A DNA stretch of 64,000 nt. Source: Kappaphycus alvarezii (Eukaryota; Rhodophyta; Florideophyceae; Gigartinales; Solieriaceae). Shown here piece after piece: positions 43,886 to 54,699 of this stretch. The position numbers and the translations under genes were made by a program. Each line of letters begins with the position of its first letter. Position 1 is the first letter of the stretch. The notes under the pieces are model-generated. The model worked only from the letters and a program-made list of their open reading frames with translations, was not told where the DNA came from and searched no databases. The stretch is taken from the NCBI GenBank assembly GCA_002205965.3, contig NADL03000024.1, positions 682,001 to 746,000 of the forward strand, in the 5' to 3' direction.

Positions 43886-46551
43886 ACGTGGCGATAATGC
43901 AAGAGCAAATTGGGACCTCCCTTCTTGAGAGGTTTGGCACTACAGCAGGCCTGAGTGCCTCTTGACGCTCGGTTGGAAATCGGCGATAAGCCTGGTCCGA
44001 CTTGCCGTGAAAGATTTTCTCACAAAGGAATCTCATCGTCCTCATGTAATGTTACTCTTCGTAGAGCTGAGTAATGCTCTGCTACGAAATTTTAGTCTCG
44101 GCAATTCCCGCGCCGTGCTCTTACGGCTTCCTCAGCGCTCTCTAGCAACGATTTCCTGAAAGAGGGCAATACATACAATGAACCGCCTAGTATGTCCAAC
44201 AATTCGCTCAATTTATTGTAAGACAGAATGTGCTGCCCGCAATGCATGGTGTTGTGACATGCTGCGGCTCAAAGAGCGCACGTTTATTCGCACTAAGAAA
44301 CTGCTGGAGTTGCTTCAAACCAAGATTTAAGCCTCCGCGCACTTCTGGATGCAGTAGCTGGAAAAGTTTGAATCTCTAGTTGAAGAGCACACCGGGACCA
44401 TGGAGGAACAATCGCATTTACGGTCGCTCCTCCACGGTCCCGATACCCTCTTGCTAAATCGTACCTATGAGATAACCGCACCTGTTACGCAGTGTTAGTA
44501 TGCGAGGGTAGCATTCCAAGAAGTCTGATCCGAGTTTCGGCCCTTAGCGCTTGCGACTTCCGCGCTTCAGACGAGCCTCCGTTTCGATTTACTTGGGTTA
44601 AGACTGACGGGAAAAAAGGCCGTACATTAGGAAGGGCCTCAATAAATTAAGCCTCTAGTCGACATTCCATATCCCTTCACTGACGTCCCAGAACTACTTT
44701 TCGATGGATATTTACAAGATTTGGTCTGCGGCCGTGCAAAACAAGGTGAGCGACTCGGGTAGAAATTAGTGGGCAGTACGGCGAAGTTCAAGAGCTCACC
44801 TTGGCAACTGCAAAAATATTCAAAGGAGATACTCCCTCAGTTCTGCAACTCTCGAAATGAAGATAGAACTGGCCTTCAAATCAGACGATAAAAATCATCA
44901 GCCGTGCAGGGAAACCGGCATGGTGTGATTACAACTTTGCGTTCAGCCATGCCTCCGGTCGCCAGGGTCTTCATCATGGAAATCAAATTAGAAACCAAGA
45001 CTTTCTCAGTAGTGCCAAAAAATCGCACACTTTGTATCAGATCAAGCTAGGAGCAAACTTTGTTAAATAAAGCTAATCCAAGTTCAAATTCCGCATCTCG
45101 TTCCAAGACAACCCTGACAGCATTGACAGCCTTGGGCTGGCAAATCCCTATGTCGGTTCCCGGGCTTCTCCATGCGACATAGGCCGGCGAGTATAGGAAA
45201 TCTGTGTGAATAGAAAAATGTACAGCCACTCTGCAATTGCGTGAGAGGTTCCCATCTGCACGCGATCTCCTCTCCGACGTTGGCGCCAGTACAGATTACT
45301 TCATTGCCGATTTTGATGAAAATGCATCTCCGGGGACAAACAGAATGATCTCGCACAAAGACTTCTGGAACAAACAAATGTGGTCAGAATCAAACGTTTG
45401 AATGGGCGCAATTTCGATATGCAGCTGTACAGAGCTGAGCATGAGTTCACGAATGTTCACTAAATGGAATCTCAGAGTAAAACAGCTTGATCTTTTCCTT
45501 TTCAGCAACGGCGGCTCTTTGGCCGCTTCTCTGCCAGGGATAACTTGGTTTGTTCATCCTTGATTCGAAGGGCACCCATAGGCGACTTGGACTGTCGGTG
45601 AACGGAACTTTAGTTGAAACACTGAGAACTGCGGACGATGAAATGTTCTTACCTCGATCTGACAGCCGTCCCAGGGCCTAGAATGGCTAGCGAATATCAG
45701 CCGTACTCGCGGCGGGGAAGAAGTGAATTGCCGTGTAGCAAGTGAAACACTGAATAAGGGTAGTTACAGTAAGATTACCCAGGCTGCATGGACTCGCCGG
45801 CGCCCATGTCCGTGCTCGTTGTGAAGGTTGTGAGGGCGGTTCATACGGGGTGCGAGCATTGCGGTACCGACGGCGGGATTAAAAAATTATCAAAGGTCTG
45901 TTTTAAAATTGAATTTATTAGATACAATCTTTACGACATCAAATTAAATCAGATCTCCAGATCCAATTTGGATCGATGATTGTCGGTGCACGGGCAGCCT
46001 GTGCACCGGCAAGGATGTCAAAAGAAGCGACTGTGATGAGGGTCAGTTTGCACACATGGAGACACGGGGCAAAAAGTAAAAGTACTGTATGGGTAGAGTT
46101 CTTGGGAACCCAGTTTTAACCACCAATATAGGGTGTTAGTTAGCTAGTATACTTGCTGCAACTAATGTACAGTAGACCCTCTCTCATACATGAGGGACAC
46201 TCTGAATGAGCCAATGTATTCCTGGCAACGAGGGTTGCCCGTGAAATACTGTTGATCATTTCGCAATGATCCATAAAAAAACAAAAGAAAAATTAAGTAG
46301 AGTATGACAATAATATCGTACAGTGACTAAAAGAGAAACTTACAATCAAGTCAACTAGAAATGAGAGCAAAATTTAAGAGCAAGCCCGCTCTTTTTGTAA
46401 ACGACCTAGTCATTGACATAAAACTCCATCTCTTCACACTGTACTTCACAAATACGCGCATAAAATACCTTCAATCTTAGAAACACCGTTCAGTCCTCTT
46501 GCAGTACCATCTGGTTGCCCCTCCCCTTCCTTCCCCGACCTCTCAACTAAA
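43886..46551. other. No gene recognised
   Basis: About 2.7 kb with only short frames. At 46168, TA followed by CAGTAGACCCTCTCTCATA looks like one end of a Tc1/pogo-type element, but no matching opposite end was found. Just before 46552 the plus strand is a pyrimidine-rich leader. Confidence 0.45.
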
Positions 46552-47855
46552 ATGCCCTCCACACAGCAAGCAGCAATTCCCGAAACACTCCCTCTTATCC
46601 CTACCCAGCAACAAGCAGCGAATGCGCTGCATATTCTCGCAGACGCCGCGGTAGAGCGAGAAGCGGAGCTACAGCAGTTTGATGGCAGCGACAGCGAAAT
46701 TTCTACTGACGATGAAACTTCATCCCCTTCCCCAGTGTTCGATATCTTTTATGAAGCGGGTGGCGGGAAAGCAGTGCATGACATGACCAACTTCGATGCT
46801 TCAGAGTTTAGCACTATTTGGGGAAGTGTAGAGCCAATTATCAGTGAGCGCTACAACGTAGGGCCTGGTAGAAAGGGGAATTATGGGGGTAAGGATATGT
46901 TGTTTATGCTTTTAACGACATTGAAAGTGGGAGGGCAGTGGGAAATTCTAGCGAAAATATTCAGCCTGAAAGGTCCAACGTTCGAGAAAATGATGACTAA
47001 ATTCATGGAATTGCTTAGTGACCCTCTTTACGAAGCAGTCGTAGAACGTAATGGTACCCTTTTCCCTTTTGGCCAGATGCTTCAAGACGGCAATAAGTTT
47101 AAGTACTATCCTACCGCTAGGTACGCTACTGATGTAACTTTTCAACAAGCGAATAGGCCCAGTGGAAATATGCAGGAAGGGAAGGTTTATTTTAGCGGGA
47201 AACATAAGCTTTATGGGTTTAAGGTCGAAGTTTCGGTTCTACCAAATGGACAGGCTCTGAATTGCTCGACGCACTACCCTGGATCGGTGGCCGATTTGGA
47301 AATCTTTCAGCGGAATATTGACTTCCACAGGGGCGCCCTCAAGAAGAAAATTTCCGAGAGAGAAATTGCCGACATGGGTCCCCTCTGTGGCGAGTTCCCA
47401 AACTATTGGAGTGTCTTATTGGATAAAGGGTACCAAGGAGCGATAGAATTGACCAGGGCATTGATTCCGAAAAAGAAGCCGCGTAATGGAAATTTAAATC
47501 GTGAAGAGGAGGCCGCAAACAAAAAATGTCGTCTGATCGTTATCGTGGAAAATTTTTTCGGGCGGTTGTGCTCACTGTGGGCGTTGGGAGTAAGTGGCGC
47601 TGGAAAGAAGACCGCTATGATTGCGTTTTTCGTCTTTGTACAGCGCTGTCAAATATTCACATTCAGATGCATCCTCTGCGCTTGGAAGACAGCACTCAGC
47701 AAAAGCGGTTTAAAAAGAGGCTGTATTCCATTGGCGAGGATATTGCCACTAGGCGCCGCAACGTTCAGGAGCGCTATCGCAACAAGCGGCGCAGGCGGAT
47801 TGAATTGCAGTTTCGTAATGTAGAGTTTCACGGTAGAGAGTTTGAGTCTGATTAA
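46552..47855 (+). pseudogene. DDE superfamily transposase, copy A (one frameshift)
   Basis: From ATG 46552, about 430 residues. An acidic N-terminus (QQAANALHILADAAVEREAE) is followed by GRKGNYGGKDMLFMLLTTLK (helix-turn-helix region), ILAKIFSLKGPTFEKMMTKF and YPTARYATDVTFQQANRPSG with the first Asp. Next come YFSGKHKLYGFKVEVSVLPN, CSTHYPGSVADLEIF with the second Asp, LLDKGYQGAIELTRALIPKK, and IVENFFGRLCSLW with the Glu. A shift near 47575 breaks the frame; the other frame carries SKWRWKEDRYDCVFRLCTAL, ALSNIHIQMHPLRLEDS and RNVQERYRNKRRRRIELQF to the stop at 47853. Compared with copy B (49637-50901), about four bases are missing at the shift. All three catalytic residues are present, so the copy is young or affected by an assembly error. 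Confidence 0.92.
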
Positions 47856-47870
47856 AGAGGTTAATGAACT

Positions 47871-48600
47871 TTATTGTTTTTGGAATCGGCCTTCGCAAAT
47901 GCGAATGGATACGGAGCGGGAGGAGGGAGAAAAGATCCGCGAGTTTTGACACCACAGAGCTGGAGGCAAGGAAGCAGCCACACTGCAGAGGTGGCGGACG
48001 TTAATCCGGCGCCGGGGGTACGACGACGACAGCAACAGGGGAAGCGGGGGCATCCCTTGAAGACAGAATGAAAAACGAGTAACGAAATTCCGCACCGTAA
48101 GTGTGGGGGAAGGAGCGCGGTGGCTGGCAGCGAAAGATGTAAGAAGGCGGAAATTTTTAGGACCACTCTCTCCTAGCGTCCCATAAATATCGATTCCGAC
48201 AGGCACCAGTAAGACATCATTGGAGTTACAGTAGGCGCCGTAGCGCAAGACCTTGGCGTGCTCGGCGAGAGACGCAGCGGCCCATGGAGAGGAGGTGCTG
48301 TGCGAAAGGCGCTGGTGGACGACAGGGTGGGCCACAGTACCATCCAATGCGATATCCCTGGCGGCTTGAGCGTAGGTGGCAGGCATGGACAGGCCCATGC
48401 GTAAGGAATGCATGGGGTGGGAGGGGTTAGACGGGAGCGGGTGTTCAACGAGCGCAGTGATGCCGAGTTCTTTGCAGTAGCGATGGAGGGCATTGTGAAG
48501 CGCATTGTGACGCCGGGTTTGCCCGTCATCGTACTCGCGGGTCAGAGCATGTTTGGCCGCCCAACTCGGATGCCCAGCCAACGCAACAGCATGTCCCGAC
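47871..48600 (-). pseudogene. Non-LTR retrotransposon endonuclease fragment, second family
   Basis: A 236-codon minus-strand frame (48581-47871). It reads HPSWAAKHALTREYDDGQTR, then RHNALHNALHRYCKELGITA, LVEHPLPSNPSHP, YAQAARDIALDGTVAHPVVH, AAASLAEHAKVLRYGAYCNS, VLLVPVGIDIYGTLGESGPK and NFRLLTSFAAS. The pattern (His-rich 'RH..L...L...C...G', an 'A.D...D.TV.HP' strand, 'AA...E..K...Y...C', 'L.P...+..GTLG.....') fits the restriction-like endonuclease at the end of RLE-type LINEs. It differs from the family at 30.2-31.9 and 51.6-52.6 kb. The RT part is missing. The final 65 codons look non-coding. It lies 15 bases after transposase copy A, convergent with it. Confidence 0.6.
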
Positions 48601-48880
48601 CCCCCCGATCAATGGTTGGACCACGGCTTCACCTCCGGCGCTCACCCCCTGATGGAGGCACCAGCGGGCCCACCGCTTACCAACCTACGGGGTAGCCGAG
48701 ACATACCGTCTAAGCCTCTCCAGTCCCGAAGCAAGGCCACAATACGATGGCCTACGGTCACACGATCGGACACACCCGATTACGGGACGGACCACGGTCT
48801 CACCTCCGGCGCTCACCCCTCTGCAGAGGGCACCGGCGGGCCCACCGCTTACCGCCCTACAGGCGAGCCAACCGCACGGC
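48595..48880. repeat. Imperfect direct repeat, period about 171 bp
   Basis: GGACCACGG, then TCACCTCCGGCGCTCACCCC, then CGGGCCCACCGCTTACC occur at 48618-48681 and again at 48789-48853. Similarity continues some 20 bases further (CCTAC.GG..AGCC). Confidence 0.85.
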
Positions 48881-49636
48881 ACGCACGCCACCGATTGTGA
48901 CACGAACTGGGGAAAAGGAGAGACTAGTCACTCGTCACCAGGCATCTATAGCGTATGCGTGAGTCTTGCTCAGGCTGTGCGTGAATTGGCCAGTTCAAAA
49001 GTCAGAAAACCCCCACCGGCGTCGGATGTGTCCAGGTTATGAACGTTGCAGAGTTAACGTCTGACTAATTATTTTATTAAATTTTAATGATGTGCTTATT
49101 CTGAAATGGCCACATATTATTTAATGGCTGGCGGTGTACAATAAGAGGATACAGTAATTTCCGCGAGGTACCATATCAATCTCCATGGATTCGATGACAT
49201 ATATTCACTGTAAGTCAATCATCATTTATCAAAATGATTGAGATATCACCCAGTCTTTGGTGGAGAGACCTAGTATATCTGAATCTAATAGAACTTAGTG
49301 CAAACATAATATGCATGCCAAAGTTACCCAGTCATTTACAGAAATGGCCCCCTGCAATGCTATTACATAATTAATTGAAAAAACTCTAATAATTCGGAAT
49401 AGATTCATCTTTATCAATTTGATAATAGCTTTTTTCAACGATTGATTAAAATGCAGAGATCTCAATAAATCTAAAAACTATTGGTGAATTTCAAATTATG
49501 GCGGTCTTAATTGGAAACACTCGATAATTGTGCAATTCCTCGATCTTCAAACCAATACAGTTGCCTTGAACATACCTACTATACCTCAATACCCTCAGAC
49601 ATTTTCATTCCACTTCCCGCATTATTCAGCCTGATT
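48881..49636. other. AT-rich, no gene seen
   Basis: No coding or repeat signal recognised upstream of transposase copy B. Confidence 0.5.
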
Positions 49637-50901
49637 ATGGCATTTATCACCTCTAAATCAAGCTGCAAGAGCTCTTCTTCTACTTTCCGATGTTGCAGTT
49701 GAAAGACAAGCCGAACTTCAGGTATATGCTTCCTCTTCTGAAGATGGCGATTTTTCTGATGAAGACTCAGGTAGTGATGCCCATCTTTGATCAATTCTAC
49801 AACAATGGTGGCTCTCAGTCAATTGTTCAAATGATCAACTTCGATCCCGCTCAATACACGAATATCTGGCAGACTTTCGAGAAGTTCATCAAGGAACGGT
49901 ACAATAGCGGTCGGGGTCGCAAGTGTGCTCAAACGCCCAAAGATGTTTTATTCATGACTCTGGCTGTTCTAAAGCACGGTGGGCAGTGGGACTTCCTTGC
50001 AAAGATGTTTGGCATGAAGGGACCTTCTTTCGAGCGCATGATCATGCGGTTCATTGATATCATTTCTGATGCCATGTATGAACACTTTGTCGAGTATCAG
50101 GCAAAGAAATGGACGATGACTGAAATGGTTAGAAAGAATTCGTTGTTTAAAAACTATCCGATGGCTCGCTACGCAACTGATGTGACATTCCAGCCAAGCT
50201 TTCGTCGAGTGGGAGTATGGAAGAAGGCAAACTTTATTTCAGTGGAAAGCACAAGCTCTATGGTTACAAGACAGAAGTATCCGTCTTGCCATGTGGCTTT
50301 GCAATTGGATGCAGTGCACATGAGCCGGGTACGTTTCGGATCTCACCCTGTTCCAATCTATGAACTTGTTTCATCAAGAGCAGCTGAAGAAACAAGATGG
50401 AGAGCAGCAGGCTATTGAGATGAAGGACCTTGCATGAAGATTACCCCAGTGCATGGGCAGTGCTAACAACAAGGGGTACTATGGCGCCCGTGAATTCTTC
50501 GAGTCATTCATCCCAAGAAGAAGCCGGTAAATGGAGTCCTAACACACCCAGAAATGGTTGTTAATTGTCACATTTCAAGCGATCGCATTATCGTCGAGAA
50601 TTTCTTTGGAAGAATGAGCGGCTTGTGGACTGTGATTTCGTCCAAGTGAAGGTGGGCAGAATCTTCGTACGACAAGATATTTAGGCTTTGTGTTGCTCTG
50701 ACGAACTTTCATATTTATCACAACCCGCTCCGTGCAGAAGACAGCAAACTATTCAAGAAAATGAAGAATCGGTGGTACCACATCGGCAATAGTCAAATTG
50801 AAAAGCGTCGACAGATTCAAAAGAAGTACAGGGAGAAGCGTCGTCGCCGGGTTGAAATGCAATTTCGCCGGGCATCCCTCTCTGAAACAGAAGATCATTA
50901 A
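49637..50901 (+). pseudogene. DDE superfamily transposase, copy B (decayed)
   Basis: Same family as 46552-47855, recognisably homologous throughout but clearly diverged. The start region (NQAARALLLLSDVAVERQAE at about 49655) is out of frame with the main frame 49690-50418, which carries FDQFYNNGGSQSIVQMINFD, VLKHGGQWDFLAKMFGMKGP, ARYATDVTFQPSFRRVG and then shifts. Other frames carry YFSGKHKLYGYKTEVSVLPC, KGYYGAREFFESFIP, SSDRIIVENFFGRMSGLWTV, a stop where copy A has the Trp of KWRW, and finally DKIFRLCVALTNFHIYHNPL and QKKYREKRRRRVEMQFRRAS up to 50901. Four or more breaks and in-frame stops show it is inactive. Sequence divergence implies a separate subfamily, not a recent duplication. Confidence 0.92.
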
Positions 50902-51639
50902 ATTTCTCTGAATTCATCATTTTTTTGTTTCTTTACTGAAGGTACACTTGAATTAAACTCTATTGCTTTTGTTTCTGAAACAAGAGTCGATATTCTCGTA
51001 AATCATGTTTTTTACCTGTACTCTAGTTTTTTCACCTTCAACTTTACTTAATTGGTTACTTAAACAAAGATATAGGTAATTTTTTTGCTAAACTATAGGC
51101 TTGCAGACATTCTAGTCATGCATTCCCCGTGACACTCAAGTCGGCCTGCCGGACCGGCCCATGCGACGTCGCCGTGACGTCCCCTTTCAAGCAGTCATCA
51201 ATTACCAAAATATAATGTCGGATACCAACTAACAGGGGGAAAGGTTTGGTTGTTTTAACTGTTGGGAGATATATTCGATCTATCCTAAAGTTTTCCAGAA
51301 AACTAGCATGAATGACTCTCCCAGTGGCGTATGACGTGACTGTATCATCCCCGTTCCAAGAGTGCTATAAGTAAATGGCAACAAGGGAATCGCGAGCTGT
51401 TGCAAACGCAGCAGAAAAGCGGAAGAAAAGAGACTTGGCCACGATTCCAGGCGAGCCAATGCCGGGAGGATCAAAGATAGGATGAGATTTTGTACCACTA
51501 GCCTTCGACTCGTTAGGATCGCCCTCTTCAGAAACGTCCAAGGTTATAGAGACATACGCGGCAGCAGTAGCGTCTCGTAGCGGGTGGTCGACGGGAGGAG
51601 TGAAGACTCGCCTGTATCAGAAGCTTAACTACTCCATCT
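50902..51639. other. No gene recognised
   Basis: AT-rich at first, then GC-richer from 51340. Short frames only. Confidence 0.45.
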
Positions 51640-52650
51640 GGTCAACATGTGCAGCATCTCTAATTTGCAGTGCTCGGGTCCCCGATCGGAACTGACCGCG
51701 GATTCTCTTCTCTCCTCCAACACAGCCTCCAGTCCGCCGGAACAATAGTGGCATCAGAGGTGTGATATCTGGCCGCAATCCGGAAAATGAACGTTTCCAG
51801 AAACAGTGCAGTGGCTGGGGAAGCATTGGTCGGATGCGCTTGTAAACGCAGCGGCCTCGGAGTAGCGAAAAGCTAGACCATGTGTCCGACGACGGTGGCT
51901 TCGGGACGATGAGCTGTGTGGCTGGGAACATCCTTTCAGAGGTTGTCCTCCCAATGCACCTTTGCTGCAGCCTCTTGCTGTACCCTATCGAGATGGGTTT
52001 GCAGGTTGACGGGGATGTCAGGAAGAGCTGTGGGGTCCAGGGAGCCTAGATCGGTGAGCAAAGGGTTACCGAGAGCACAATGAGCAAATTGGCGAAGAGG
52101 GGGGGGCGAGCCTGGGCAACAAAGAAGGCCCGGTCCCCGCGAAAGCGGTTTCCAAGAACCGCGAGGGAGCGAGCTGAGGTGTATGACGCCGTTCGGTGGC
52201 GGACAGGGGCAGCATCCAGGAGGCTCGCAGCAACTGCACCATGAAGGAATGGGCGGATCAGGGAGAGACTTTGGCCACTAAGGCGCAAGGGGATACAGGC
52301 TTGTTCCCAGGCTAGGTCCGTTAGTGTCAAATTATGTAGCGTCTCGTATGAGGACTGTTGGAGCGAGTCAAACTCGCGTGCAGGGTCGGCGGCAAATTGA
52401 TGGTCTGCGAGTTTGAACGCATGCGTAACCCGGCAGGCCGATGCACACAGGCGTTGCATATGGAAACGGGCCCTCTTGTCTCGGAGGAAGGCCTAGGTGA
52501 AAGCGGAGTTGCCGATCGGAGCTCCGAGAAGGTCGAACCCTACCCTAGAGCACTCCAAAAGGGAACTCGGAGAGAGAAGCCGCACGATCCGGTGCCATAG
52601 TGTGCGGCCAGTAGATGCGGGTCTTCCTCGGATTGAAGAACCTTCTCTTA
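51640..52650 (-). pseudogene. Non-LTR retrotransposon (RLE type), copy 2
   Basis: Homologous to 30230-31870 at protein and DNA level. Reading down from 52650: FFNPRKTRIYWPHTMAPDRA with ASLSEFPFG (just after where YADD would be). Then RLCASACRVTHAFKLADHQF, the conserved QACIPLRLSGQSLSLIRPFL with GAVAASLLDAAPVRHRTASY (52.3-52.1 kb), PLLTDLGSLDPTALPDIPVN and LQTHLDRVQQEAAAKVHWED. It ends with a Cys/His-poor remnant of the zinc region near 51.75 kb. The DNA GAGCTGTGTGGCTGGGAACA at 51910 corresponds to 30870 in copy 1. RT palm and endonuclease are absent, so it is truncated at both ends. Shifts and stops break it. Confidence 0.75.
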
Positions 52651-53833
52651 TTATCAAAGGCTGGATTGTCTACATCTATTACACTTGGCATTATTTTAGG
52701 AAAAAATTTTCTAGGGAGCCACCCGTGAGGTCACCAGCATCTTTCTTCCCTGGGGGACGAGGGTTTTTTAGCACTTTTATGGAATGGGAGCTATACCCAT
52801 GGCTGCGCAATGTGTGATTTGCGACTTAAACTAACTAATTTTATAGCGCCAGCTACCAATGCGCTGCCAGGGAGAACGCTTCAGACATAAGGATGGCTAC
52901 CTAGGGGGAGGGGTGATCAGCCCCGCCCCACCAGGAATCGGCCTACTGTACGCAATGTAGCTGATGGTTATATAGATAATTATTTTATAACGTCACTATT
53001 TTTTAAAGAGTATTGTTTGTCCAGTAAATGAACGAATTTTATTTCTGGACTTGAAACGAATCTTTTTTTGCTAAATATTAATAAATTTTTTAATATGTAT
53101 GTGTTTCTGTAACTACTGTACACGATACCATTTCTAAAGTCAGTCTCGAAATGACTTACTGTTCGCATTAACTATGCTGTTTGTGCGGAAAGATCGAGCC
53201 GTTACCTAAAAAATCGAGTATTTGCGCAATACAGGATCTTTGCGCAAGAACGCAGTAACTGCGGTTGAGACCTAATGAATCAACAGTATTGCAACCCCAG
53301 ATACTGTACAGCACTGTACATAATGTATTTCTGTAACATCTATTTTCTGAAGTCTCGGGAAAATTTTGGGTAATTTAATGCTTGGATAGTAATGTCATTT
53401 CCTGAAGTGGGGACAAATGTTCCATTAGGGATTGAGGTGAGCAGGTGTGAGCTTACACAGCACGAGATTACAGTACAGTAGCAGCGTAGCCGAGTCACAC
53501 TAGAAAACGGCCGGAGTCTGGCCATCAGACAGACAGCATTGGACATTGAGTGCATGCAGAAATTCCCCACTCGGCCGGGGCCATTCGGTCAAATATTTGG
53601 CGGGGTCCCAATGCGATTCAGAAATACCCACACTTCGCACGCGCCAAATAATGGCGCTAAGCCATTAACCGAAACACTATGCACCTTTGAGACTCAAAAG
53701 GAGATGATAGCATATTCGGTCTCAGCGTCTCTCTGTGAACCTCATTTGCTAGCTGCAGTCTTGCAGTGACTACTCCGACACAGACCACTGATGCGAACAA
53801 CCTCATTGCGCCCAGCAGTCGGGACCAAGTTCT
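52651..53833. other. No gene; CAGTA-type repeats present
   Basis: TACTGTACAGCACTGTACA at 53301-53319 and ATTACAGTACAGTAGCA near 53468 resemble the repeats upstream of the host genes at 31.9-43.7 kb. They lie upstream of the Myb-like gene. Confidence 0.45.
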
Positions 53834-54364
53834 TTGTGGCCGTCAGCCGCTCCAGCACTCCGCAAAGCCGTAACGCCTCCAAAGAAAGACAAAAAGGCGG
53901 GAAAGAAGAATACGAAAGGTCGTGCAAGAGCCCCAAACTATAACGAAGATGACATTACTGCTCTGCTAGACATAGTCGAGCGAGTCGCACTAATCGGTGC
54001 AAACATGTCGGCAATAGTGGTAGAGGAGTTTGACGGGTGGCGGAAAAGCAACAATAGGTCCCTGAGAGACCAAGACTATCTCAAGAACAAATTCGACAAG
54101 TTGTGTAACTCAAAAGAGCCTATTAGTGACCCTTCCTGTCTACCGAATGTCCAAAGGGCAAAGCATATCAGTAGAGACATTCATGCGACAATTGGTACAA
54201 AAATAGTCGAGGACAAGAGAGACGAGGAGGATGTAAACGTCTCTGCGAAAAGCGATGGGGAAGTGGAAGAGAAGGTGGCAGGAGTCGGGGCGCGTGAAAG
54301 GCGTCGACCAGTTGCACTGGCTGGGCTACATTGTAAGAAACAAAGACAGAGGACACGCTGGTGA
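53834..54364 (+). pseudogene. Myb/SANT-like transposon accessory protein
   Basis: A 176-codon frame. A Lys-rich start (PPKKDKKAGKKNTKGRARAP) leads to the domain NYNEDDITALLDIVERVALI, VVEEFDGWRKSNNRSLRDQD, YLKNKFDKLCNSKEPISDPS and CLPNVQRAKHISRDIHA. This is a Myb/SANT-like trihelix of the type (DUF6818-like, from memory) found with PIF/Harbinger-like transposases in protists. The tail is acidic, then basic (ARERRRPVALAGLHCKKQRQ). No in-frame ATG precedes the domain (the frame opens at TTG); an ATG at 53789 lies in another frame, so a one-base shift near 53870 is likely. It converges on the DDE transposase at 54700-55950, the same arrangement as 5.2-6.8 kb. Confidence 0.65.
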
Positions 54365-54699
54365 CATGTGTGTATAGTTTATGTCGCAGTTTATGGGAGT
54401 CACTGCTAAGCAATTCTCTTCGAGTGCCGATGCGGCTACTAGCTCTAGCGAAAAAGACGTGATTATATCGCACGCTCTCAAGAAGGAATGAGTTCATTGC
54501 GTGATGAAGAAAATAAGAGCATCAACGATACGAGGAAGATTATATGCGGCGCCAGCGACACTCTCAAGCAACTTGTCATAAAACTCTTTGCCGTCAACCC
54601 AGGAGAAAATGGACAGCAATGCAACTGAGCAGGAATGCCATCAACCTTTCTGGTTTTACGCTCGCGCGGGCCTCTCTCTGCGGCCCTCTCTGGCAAGCT

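Noticed and set aside
41060..43908. Several minus-strand frames opposite SYF1 (up to 149 codons)
   Set aside because: Shadows of a well-supported HAT-repeat gene.
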